NCBI GenBank assembly: GCA_905236405.1
Contig: CAJOQB010000035.1
Location: 1-5,054, forward strand
Direction of reading: 5' to 3'
Source: an uncultured Bacteroidales bacterium
GTDB taxonomy: Bacteria > Bacteroidota > Bacteroidia > Bacteroidales > P3
Length of the DNA: 5,054 bases
Position numbers and translations under genes: made by a program. The notes under the pieces are model-generated. The model had not been told where the DNA came from and did not search any database. It saw nothing but the letters and a program-made list of their open reading frames with translations. This document shows, in pieces, positions 1 to 5,054 of this stretch. Every line of letters starts with the position of its first letter. The first letter of the stretch is position 1.

Positions 1-168
1 ATTAATTAATTATTTTTTTTTTTTCATGTTACTATATAATAACCCTAACCTAACCTAACCCAAGAGAACATAAAAGGTATAATTATATATAAAAACAAAC
101 CGAAAATACAAAAAAATGAAAACTGTTTTGCTCTTGATTGTTGCTGTGTTCTTCTGTAACATAATGAA
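1..168. other. A/T-rich intergenic spacer downstream of glyS
   Basis: No gene is supported here on either strand. The stretch contains a run of twelve T (13-24), a short CTAAC tandem repeat (45-59) and an A/T-rich block (about 62-115). An ATG at 116 opens a plus-strand frame whose first residues look hydrophobic, but that frame runs antisense through glyS and is judged a shadow. Read on the minus strand there is a loose promoter-like pair (TTTG near 98-101, TACCTTTT near 74-81), but no convincing gene follows before the window ends. Confidence 0.6.
41..61. repeat. Short CTAAC tandem repeat
   Basis: Three exact copies of CTAAC occupy 45-59, flanked by AACC on the left and CC on the right, so the stretch resembles a degenerate CCTAA/CCCTAA repeat. 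It lies between the T12 run and the glyS terminator, outside any gene. It is probably a small slippage repeat. No function can be assigned. Confidence 0.6.
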
Positions 169-202
169 ACAGACCTCGAAAGAGGATGCTTCCGAGGTCT
201 GT
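157..202 (-). terminator. Rho-independent-like terminator of glyS
   Basis: A perfect 10-bp inverted repeat, ACAGACCTCG (169-178) with CGAGGTCTGT (193-202), can be extended inside by AAG/CTT after one mismatch, leaving a loop of about six bases. On the minus strand it starts 21 nt after the glyS stop codon and is followed by a T-rich stretch reading TTTCATTATGTT. The stem is strong but the T tract is interrupted. Position and orientation make it the likely end of the glyS transcript. Confidence 0.7.
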
Positions 203-223
203 GGAGGTATGTCTGCGGTGTCG

Positions 224-1756
224 TCAGTCGATGGTGATGGGCTTGATGCGACGGTGCAGGTAGCTGTCCAACTGGTCGATGGCGACACGCTCCTGCTGCA
301 TGGTGTCGCGCTCGCGGACGGTGACGGTGTCGTTGTCAAGGGTGTCATTATCGACGGTGATGCAGAAGGGGGTGCCGATGGCATCCTGACGACGGTAGCG
401 ACGTCCGATGGCGTCTTTCTCGTCGTATTGCAGCATGAAGTCGTGCTTGAGACTGTCGAAGATGGCCCGGGCTTTCTCGGGGAGTCCGTCTTTCTTGACC
501 AGCGGCAGGATGGCGGCTTTGTAGGGTGCCAGCACGGGAGGCAGCGAGAGGAGGGTGCGGGTGGTGCCGTCCTCGAGGGTCTCGTCTTTCAGAGCATGGC
601 TGAAGACGGCGAGGAAGGTGCGGTCGACGCCGATGGAGGTCTCGATGACGTAAGGGGTGTAGTTCTCGCCCAGCTCGCTGTCGAAGTATTGCAGTTTCTT
701 GCCCGAGAACTCGCTGTGGCGGCTCAGGTCGAAGTCGGTGCGGCTGTGGATGCCTTCCAACTCTTTGAACCCGAAGGGGAAACGGAACTCGATGTCGGTG
801 GCGGCGTTGGCGTAGTGTGCCAGTTTCTCGTGGTCGTGGTAACGGTAGTTTTCGGCGGGGATGCCCAGTGCCAGATGCCATTTGAGGCGTTCGGCTTTCC
901 AGTACTCGAACCATTTCAGCTCCTCACCAGGGCGGACAAAGAACTGCATCTCCATCTGCTCGAACTCTCTCATGCGGAAGATGAACTGGCGTGCGACAAT
1001 CTCGTTGCGGAAGGCTTTGCCAATCTGTGCGATGCCGAAGGGGATCTTCATGCGGCCGCTCTTCTGTACGTTGAGGAAGTTGACAAAGATGCCTTGGGCT
1101 GTCTCGGGACGGAGGTAGATGGTGTCGCTGCCTTCGCTGACGGAGCCCATCTGGGTGGCGAACATGAGGTTGAACTGGCGTACCTCGGTCCAGTTGCGGG
1201 TGCCGGAGATGGGACACACGATCTCGAGGTCGAGGATGAGCTGTCGCAGGCCGGCCAAGTCGTTGTCGTTCATGCACTGGCTGTAGCGACGGGTGATGTC
1301 GTCGATTTTGGCTTGATGCTCCAGCACGCGGGCGTTGGTGTGGACAAACTGGTCGCGGTCGAAGGCGTCGCCGAAGCGTTTGCGGGCTTTCTCGACCTCT
1401 TTCTCGATTTTCTCCTCAATCTTGGCGATATGATCCTCGATGAGGACGTCGGCACGGTAGCGTTTCTTGGAGTCTTTGTTGTCGATGAGGGGGTCGTTGA
1501 AGGCGTCGACATGTCCCGATGCTTTCCATATCTTGGGGTGCATGAAGATGGCCGAGTCGATGCCCACGATGTTCTCGTGATACTGCACCATCGACTTCCA
1601 CCAGTAGCTCTTGATGTTGTTCTTCAGTTCGGTGCCCAGCTGGCCGTAGTCGTAGACGGCGCCGAGACCGTCGTAGATTTCGCTCGATGGGAAGATGAAC
1701 CCGTACTCTTTGGCGTGGGAAACCACTTTTTTGAATGCGTCTTCGTTGTTAGCCAT
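224..1756 (-). CDS. glyS: Glycyl-tRNA synthetase, single-chain (alpha2) class II type
   Basis: Cytoplasmic enzyme that charges tRNA-Gly with glycine using ATP. The 510-aa product is full length for the homodimeric GlyRS family, which is unrelated to the bacterial alpha2beta2 GlyQ/GlyS type. The N-terminal motif 1 region (about 24-47) contains SEIYDGLGAVYDYG. A charged, probably helical insertion spans about 105-160. LRPETAQGIF is at 215-224. Motif 2 is FRNE at 249-252 with RMREFEQMEMQFF at 261-273. Motif 3 is ETSIGVDRTFLAVF at 372-385. The C-terminal anticodon-binding domain (about 406-505) includes the family signature GRRYRRQDAIGTPF (451-464). The ATG at 1756 is chosen because homology begins right after it and an A/T-rich leader precedes it. 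There is no Shine-Dalgarno sequence, as is usual in Bacteroidota. A consensus promoter lies upstream and a hairpin terminator downstream, so the gene can be transcribed alone. No truncation or missing key residue is seen. Confidence 0.98.
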   Translation of the reverse strand: MANNEDAFKKVVSHAKEYGFIFPSSEIYDGLGAVYDYGQLGTELKNNIKSYWWKSMVQYHENIVGIDSAIFMHPKIWKASGHVDAFNDPLIDNKDSKKRYRADVLIEDHIAKIEEKIEKEVEKARKRFGDAFDRDQFVHTNARVLEHQAKIDDITRRYSQCMNDNDLAGLRQLILDLEIVCPISGTRNWTEVRQFNLMFATQMGSVSEGSDTIYLRPETAQGIFVNFLNVQKSGRMKIPFGIAQIGKAFRNEIVARQFIFRMREFEQMEMQFFVRPGEELKWFEYWKAERLKWHLALGIPAENYRYHDHEKLAHYANAATDIEFRFPFGFKELEGIHSRTDFDLSRHSEFSGKKLQYFDSELGENYTPYVIETSIGVDRTFLAVFSHALKDETLEDGTTRTLLSLPPVLAPYKAAILPLVKKDGLPEKARAIFDSLKHDFMLQYDEKDAIGRRYRRQDAIGTPFCITVDNDTLDNDTVTVRERDTMQQERVAIDQLDSYLHRRIKPITID

Positions 1757-1797
1757 TGTTATGATGATGTTTTATTTGTTTGTCAAACAGAAGGATG

Positions 1798-1817
1798 GAA
1801 TCTGTATGAACAGATTC
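1798..1817 (-). repeat. Leader inverted repeat in front of glyS
   Basis: GAATCTG (1798-1804) and CAGATTC (1811-1817) form a perfect 7-bp inverted repeat with a 6-nt loop. It would fall at the very 5' end of the glyS transcript, a few nucleotides after the start expected from the upstream promoter. It has no T tract, so it is not a terminator on its own. It could stabilise the mRNA 5' end or act as an operator. It does not look like a T-box. The function is unknown. Confidence 0.55.
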
Positions 1818-1827
1818 GTCAAAGGTG

Positions 1828-1858
1828 CAAAGATAGGAACTTCGAGGGGATTGGCAAA
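1828..1858 (-). promoter_or_regulatory. glyS promoter, Bacteroidetes -33/-7 type
   Basis: Read on the minus strand, TTTG (1858-1855) is followed after exactly 19 nt by TATCTTTG (1835-1828), then CA. This matches the known Bacteroides consensus TTTG-N19-TAnnTTTG at every defined position. Transcription would start around 1820-1823, giving a leader of about 65 nt. The -33 box is only about 15 nt beyond the stop codon of the preceding gene. Confidence 0.85.
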
Positions 1859-1873
1859 AATAAATTTCACGGG

Positions 1874-2668
1874 CTACCAAGGGTGGTGCCTGTCGAGGTA
1901 TTCGTCACGCTCCGTCTGGCTGAAGACCTGGGGGCCGACGGCGCCGCCGCCATAGCGGAAGACGACTCGCTCGTTGTAGGGTATCAGACTCAGGTCGTCC
2001 ATCGCCTCCTTCCGCTCCTCGTCGGTGAGGAGGGTGTCGTTTATCAGGAAGTCGTATCGGCCCATGCCGACGCGGCGGAACCAGACGGCCACCGTGTGGG
2101 GATTGGCTTTCGATGCCTCGATGCCGATGCACCCGGTCTTTCTCAGCCGTTGGCGGATGCCTTTCATCTCGTCGGGTGTGAGTCCCACCGCCTGCATCAG
2201 CGAGTCCTGCTTGGCGACGGACTCCTCGCTCCATGTTTTTCTGTGTTGACCGGCTTTTTCGATATGGAACATCGAAATTTGTCCGTGTGTCAATTCGAGG
2301 GTGACTCCGCAGCTGTCGTCGAGGGCGTCGACGGCATAGCGGCACAGCTCGTCCAACTCGGTGGAATGCTGCTCGTAGTGCCGTGCCATCGTTTCGGGGT
2401 CGCATCGCTGCCTCGGCACTCCAAAGACTATATACGCCACCAACAGCAGCAGGTTGAAGAGGCCATACCAAACGATGACTTTCTGGCCGGTGTCTTTCCT
2501 CTTCAGGGAGAGGAAGAAGAGGACAATGGCGGCAAGCGCCACGGGGATGACGAGCCAGAAGAAGATGGCCGCCACCATCGTCGCGACGAAATCGTCGTAC
2601 CAGAAGACGACGATGCCGGCGGTGACAAGGAGGGATGGCAGCAGTTTGAGTACGTCGGTGAATTTCAT
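1874..2668 (-). CDS. Unrecognised membrane-anchored protein, three N-terminal TM segments
   Basis: I cannot name a family. The 264-aa product has three hydrophobic segments at about 7-24, 29-55 and 64-84. The basic stretch KRKDTGQK (56-63) between the second and third should be cytoplasmic by the positive-inside rule, which places the C-terminal domain (about 88-264) in the periplasm. That domain is soluble and mixed in charge. It contains HYEQHSTELDELC (97-109), a likely helix GLTPDEMKGIRQRLR (162-176) and a glycine-rich segment YGGGAVGPQVF (239-249). Cysteines are at 89, 109, 120 and 180. There is no lipobox or enzyme motif. Its layout resembles hypothetical proteins I associate with Bacteroidales, from memory only. 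The ATG at 2668 is preferred over a TTG at 2689, which would only add seven polar residues. No clear promoter was found upstream. No terminator separates it from glyS, so read-through into glyS is possible. Confidence 0.85.
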   Translation of the reverse strand: MKFTDVLKLLPSLLVTAGIVVFWYDDFVATMVAAIFFWLVIPVALAAIVLFFLSLKRKDTGQKVIVWYGLFNLLLLVAYIVFGVPRQRCDPETMARHYEQHSTELDELCRYAVDALDDSCGVTLELTHGQISMFHIEKAGQHRKTWSEESVAKQDSLMQAVGLTPDEMKGIRQRLRKTGCIGIEASKANPHTVAVWFRRVGMGRYDFLINDTLLTDEERKEAMDDLSLIPYNERVVFRYGGGAVGPQVFSQTERDEYLDRHHPW

Positions 2669-2756
2669 TATCCAGTCGTTTTGTCGCAATAAACGTCATG
2701 TGCCGAAAGAAAATGTGCACCCCTGTTCCGATAATATATCAGAGGCAATGCTGGCG

Positions 2757-2785
2757 AGACAGAAACAAAATATTTTTGTCTGTCT
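2757..2785. repeat. Inverted repeat between gpx and the membrane-protein gene
   Basis: AGACAGA (2757-2763) and TCTGTCT (2779-2785) are perfect inverted repeats. Skipping two A at 2764-2765 lets CAAAA pair with TTTTG, giving a 12-bp stem with a 2-nt bulge and a three-base TAT loop. Neither strand shows a T tract after the stem, so a classical terminator is not supported. It overlaps the first TATTTTTG box of the adjoining array. It could end the gpx transcript in a non-canonical way or be a protein-binding site. Confidence 0.5.
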
Positions 2786-2871
2786 TAATCTGAAAAAGCT
2801 TATATTTTTGGAATCAATTCCAAAAAAATTATAATATTTTTGGAGTTAATTCCAGAAAAATTATATTTTTG
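2771..2871 (+). promoter_or_regulatory. Array of four TATTTTTG promoter-like boxes facing right
   Basis: The 8-mer TATTTTTG occurs at 2771-2778, 2803-2810, 2835-2842 and 2864-2871, spaced 32, 32 and 29 bp. It fits the Bacteroidetes -7 element TAnnTTTG. The last copy continues as TATTTTTGCA, close to the form commonly seen at real promoters. The TTTG of each box lies 24 or 21 nt before the next TA, so for the last box the previous TTTG could act as a -33 element with a 21-nt spacer. All copies face right, toward the 3' end of the minus-strand peroxidase gene, and no plus-strand gene follows. Use as a promoter is inferred. The repeats themselves are directly visible. Confidence 0.5.
2803..2863. 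repeat. Two tandem palindromic units of about 30 bp
   Basis: Units 2803-2834 and 2835-2863 align closely: both read TATTTTTGGA, then a short variable centre, then AATTCCA, then an A-rich tail ending in ATTA. The first contains a palindrome with two perfect 10-bp arms around CA (2805-2826). The second keeps the same fold (2837-2858), with the two differing pairs being G.T on the plus strand, which pair in RNA. They may be operators, RNA hairpins or remnants of a small mobile repeat. Confidence 0.6.
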
Positions 2872-2896
2872 CAGTGGAGGACTTCATCGTTTTGCC

Positions 2897-3439
2897 TTAC
2901 AGCATCGCCTCGATATCCTTCTCGAAGTCTTTCGGCTCGGTGGTGGGGGCGTAGCGTTTGACAACGGAGCCGTCTTTGGAGATGAGGAACTTGGTGAAGT
3001 TCCATTTGATGTCGCTCTCTTTCTCAACGCTCTTGCTGATGGTCTTGAAGAGGGCGGCGGCACCTTTGGCCTTCAAGCCGTGGTATTCCTCGGTGGGAGC
3101 CATGCTCTTGAGATACTCGAAGATGGGGTGTGCTTCGGGACCGTTGACGTCGATTTTCTTCATGATTTGGAACGTCACGCCGTAGTTCAGGCGGCAGAAC
3201 TCCTCGATTTCGCCGTCGGTGCCAGGGTCTTGCTCCTTGAACTGGTTGCAGGGGAAGCCGATGCAGACGAGACCGCGGTCGCGGTATTTCTCGTTGAGCG
3301 CCTCGAGGCCGTCGAACTGAGGGGTGAAACCGCATTTGCTGGCGGTGTTGATGATGAGCAGCACTTTGCCTTTGAAGTCGGCAAAGTCAATCTCCTTGCC
3401 GTTGCTGGCGAGGGCTTTGAAATCATAGATGGTTGCCAT
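2897..3439 (-). CDS. gpx: Glutathione peroxidase family protein, Cys-type (thiol peroxidase)
   Basis: Reduces hydrogen peroxide and organic hydroperoxides in the cytoplasm; no signal peptide is present. The 180-aa thioredoxin-fold protein has the family motifs in order: NTASKCGFTPQF (31-42) with peroxidatic Cys36, GFPCNQFKEQDPG (61-73) with active-site Gln70, and WNFTKF (146-151) with Trp146 and Asn147. Cys replaces selenocysteine. Cys82 in EEFCRLNYG sits where the resolving cysteine lies in CysGPx enzymes such as yeast Gpx3. Despite the family name, the electron donor is therefore probably thioredoxin rather than glutathione (inference). The ATG at 3439 begins MATIYDF, exactly where homology starts. 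The frame is open for 56 more codons upstream, but that stretch is A/T-rich, unlike the family, and judged untranslated. The gene is divergent from the protease gene, and its 3' end faces the TATTTTTG array. Confidence 0.95.
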   Translation of the reverse strand: MATIYDFKALASNGKEIDFADFKGKVLLIINTASKCGFTPQFDGLEALNEKYRDRGLVCIGFPCNQFKEQDPGTDGEIEEFCRLNYGVTFQIMKKIDVNGPEAHPIFEYLKSMAPTEEYHGLKAKGAAALFKTISKSVEKESDIKWNFTKFLISKDGSVVKRYAPTTEPKDFEKDIEAML

Positions 3440-3520
3440 GGGTTGTCTGTTTTTGTTCGTGTGATTTTTTGTAGATAACGACAAGGGCAGAAAAAAATTG
3501 TCTGTTGATATTGATGGAAT

Positions 3521-3549
3521 GACACATAGTGCCGTTGCATATTGCCAAA
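3521..3549 (-). promoter_or_regulatory. Possible gpx promoter (weak)
   Basis: On the minus strand TTTG (3549-3546) is followed 17 nt later by TATGTGTC (3528-3521), which matches TAnnTTTG at four of six defined positions and has a short spacer. A start near 3515 would give a leader of roughly 75 nt. This is the best pair seen in the divergent spacer 3440-3670 for gpx, but it is well below consensus. Confidence 0.25.
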
Positions 3550-3596
3550 AAGAAAAAAATGTTGGTGTTGAATGGTGGGTTACAAGAAAAAAAGTG

Positions 3597-3604
3597 TAGA
3601 TTTG
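3597..3604 (+). promoter_or_regulatory. Candidate -7 box for the protease gene
   Basis: TAGATTTG, followed by CA, fits the Bacteroidetes -7 element TAnnTTTG exactly. It would start transcription around 3611, leaving a 60-nt A/T-rich leader to the ATG at 3671. No TTTG is found at the expected 19-20 nt upstream; the nearest TTG (3568-3570) is too far, at 26 nt. The promoter may be weak or activator-dependent. The leader (about 3636-3670) is almost pure A/T with no Shine-Dalgarno sequence. Confidence 0.45.
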
Positions 3605-3670
3605 CATTTTGAAGTCGACGAAAAAATGTCGTAAAATAAATTGATAATAATAATATTAATATATTAATTG

Positions 3671-5054
3671 ATGAAAAGAAACTTTTTTAAAGCGGCCTTT
3701 TGTTCGGCAATGATGCTGATGGCTGGAAGTTTTGCCTATGCTCAAGTGAGCCACGGGGGCAGTCCCCGCTATAATATGTCCAAGTCGAATGTCAAGACTG
3801 AGGTCTTGGCCACAATTGACAACGAACGCTATCTGCAACAAGATGCACAGGGTGGTGGAAAGGGCACTCCGATGCGTGTGGGTGTGGTGCAGCATACCGA
3901 TATTGCCAACACCACCCACGGCACTACACTTACGGAGGCCGACGGCAGCCGTGTGTGGCGTATGGCTGTCACTTCGCCTGGTGCCACCTTTGTGTCGCTC
4001 GACTTCTCGACATATGACATTCCTGAAGGTGCTGAACTCTATCTCTACGATGCCACCGGCGGTTTTGTGTTGGGCCGTTTCGTGGCTTCGGACCGTCTGC
4101 CCGAAGGCAACTTCAACACCCAGGCCATCCCTGGCTCGACCGTCTATATCGAATACCGCGAACCTAAGGAGGTGATTGGTCAGGGTCGTTTGGTGCTGAG
4201 CAGCGTGGTGCATGGATACAAGCCTATCTTTGAACCTGTGACCGACGAGGATGCTGTCAAAGGTGCTTTGGGCGATGCAGAAGGCAACTGTCATATCAAT
4301 GTTGTCTGCCCCGAGGGCGACAATTGGCGGAAGCAGATCCGTGCAACGGTGGCCATCCAGCTCAACACCAACATGTACGCCTTTATGTGTACCGGTACGG
4401 TGATCAACAACACCCGTCGCGACCGCGCTCCCTATGTCCTTACGGCACACCATTGCCAGGATCTCGATCAATATGGCGGACTTCGTTCCATGACTTTCTA
4501 CTTCGGCTATCAGGCATCCAGCTGCAATGGTAGTGACGGTCCCACCAGCCGTTCCATCACGGGTTATGAAATTCTTGCCAAATGGGATGGCAATAACGGC
4601 TCCGACTTCTGTCTGCTGCGTATGGGTCGCAACATCCCCGTGGGCTACCGTGCCTACTATGCAGGATGGGACCGCAACAATGTCAGCAACGTCAGCGGTG
4701 CCGCCGGCATCCATCACCCTGGCGGCGACATCAAAAAGATAAGTTTCCCGCAATCGGTCAGTCGCATGTCGGGCTCTTACTCCAAGTATTACAGGGCAAC
4801 TTGGTATGCAGGCGCTGACAACAAGGGGGTCACCGAAGAGGGTTCGTCGGGCTCGGGTTTGTTCAATGCCGACGGCCTTGTCATCGGTCAGTTGTATGCT
4901 GGTCGCAGTGCCTGCAGGTATATCAACAACAACACCGATAATTTGTATGACTTGTATGGCCGCTTCTTCTCGTCGTGGACCGGTGGCGGCGCACAGACCA
5001 ACCGCTTGAGCGACTGGCTTGACCCTGATGGCACGGGTGTGACGACGCTCGACG
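3671..5054 (+). CDS. Secreted lysyl-endopeptidase-like serine protease (S1 family), 3' truncated by window
   Basis: Exported trypsin-fold protease; 461 codons are present and the 3' end is missing. Residues 1-24 are a Sec signal peptide with a probable signal peptidase I site AYA|Q. About 25-197 form a propeptide with beta-rich segments (VWRMAVTSPGATFVSLDF, 94-111). The catalytic domain begins near 198 and closely resembles Achromobacter lysyl endopeptidase, from memory: NCHINVVCPEGD (206-217), CTGTVINNT, LTAHHC with His261, GSDFCLL with Asp312, HHPGGDIKKIS, GSSGSG with Ser393, and SSWTGGGAQTNRLSDWLDP. All six cysteines of the three Lys-C disulfides have counterparts (207, 213, 240, 262, 285, 415). 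Asp427 in DLYGRFF matches the residue that gives Lys specificity. A type IX secretion C-terminal domain would be expected in this phylum, but lies beyond the window. The ATG at 3671 gives the signal peptide directly. Confidence 0.95.
   Translation, partial: MKRNFFKAAFCSAMMLMAGSFAYAQVSHGGSPRYNMSKSNVKTEVLATIDNERYLQQDAQGGGKGTPMRVGVVQHTDIANTTHGTTLTEADGSRVWRMAVTSPGATFVSLDFSTYDIPEGAELYLYDATGGFVLGRFVASDRLPEGNFNTQAIPGSTVYIEYREPKEVIGQGRLVLSSVVHGYKPIFEPVTDEDAVKGALGDAEGNCHINVVCPEGDNWRKQIRATVAIQLNTNMYAFMCTGTVINNTRRDRAPYVLTAHHCQDLDQYGGLRSMTFYFGYQASSCNGSDGPTSRSITGYEILAKWDGNNGSDFCLLRMGRNIPVGYRAYYAGWDRNNVSNVSGAAGIHHPGGDIKKISFPQSVSRMSGSYSKYYRATWYAGADNKGVTEEGSSGSGLFNADGLVIGQLYAGRSACRYINNNTDNLYDLYGRFFSSWTGGGAQTNRLSDWLDPDGTGVTTLD

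Noticed and set aside
1757..1873. T-box or other riboswitch ahead of glyS
   Set aside because: The leader is only about 65 nt, has one short stem, no T-box sequence and no terminator, so it is too small and simple.
116..2692. 858-codon open frame on the plus strand
   Set aside because: It is in codon register with the two minus-strand genes it covers. Its openness follows from the absence of TTA, CTA and TCA codons in them, and glyS on the minus strand carries unmistakable family motifs. Its sequence is an acidic, low-complexity shadow.
2690..2896. Insertion sequence or CRISPR array at the repeats
   Set aside because: There are only two full units of about 30 bp plus two partial ones, directly joined without unique spacers, and no transposase or cas gene nearby.
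2840..3478. 212-codon plus-strand frame downstream of the TATTTTTG array
   Set aside because: It was tempting as the gene served by the array, but it is the codon-aligned antisense of gpx and shows no recognisable protein features.
3440..3607. 56-residue N-terminal extension of the peroxidase
   Set aside because: Family homology starts at the ATG at 3439. The extension is encoded in A/T-rich spacer, lacks family similarity and is not a convincing signal peptide.
3656..4753. 365-codon open frame on the minus strand opposite the protease
   Set aside because: It is the codon-aligned antisense of the protease gene, whose plus-strand frame has a signal peptide, catalytic triad and disulfide cysteines.

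Overview
The window looks like chromosomal DNA of a member of the Bacteroidota, probably order Bacteroidales. Three things point there: a TTTG-N19-TATCTTTG promoter (the Bacteroidetes sigma-ABfr type) ahead of a glycyl-tRNA synthetase of the Bacteroides single-chain kind; A/T-rich leaders without clear Shine-Dalgarno sequences; and G/C-richer genes separated by very A/T-rich spacers. The genus cannot be fixed from this sequence.

Layout, left to right. 1-168 is an A/T-rich spacer with a T12 run and a short CTAAC tandem repeat. A hairpin terminator (157-202) closes glyS, which lies on the minus strand (224-1756, 510 aa, complete). A consensus promoter and a leader hairpin lie in the 117-bp gap upstream of glyS. 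Next on the minus strand is an unrecognised 264-aa protein with three membrane segments and a probable periplasmic domain (1874-2668). The 228-bp gap at 2669-2896 holds an unusual array of four TATTTTTG boxes, with palindromes between some of them, facing right. A thiol (Cys-type) glutathione peroxidase follows on the minus strand (2897-3439, 180 aa, complete). A 231-bp A/T-rich divergent spacer separates it from the only plus-strand gene. That gene (3671 to the window end, 3' truncated) encodes a secreted lysyl-endopeptidase-like serine protease with a signal peptide, a propeptide and all three catalytic residues.

The genes do not form an obvious pathway. glyS is housekeeping, the peroxidase is antioxidant defence, and the protease is exported. 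The unknown membrane-protein gene runs into glyS with no visible terminator, so some co-transcription is possible. Across about 1,415 codons in four genes there is no TTA, CTA or TCA codon. That explains the very long open frames on the opposite strands.

I did not find a clearly new multi-gene system. The points most worth a second look are the orphan promoter-like array at 2771-2871 and the altered active-site surroundings of the protease.
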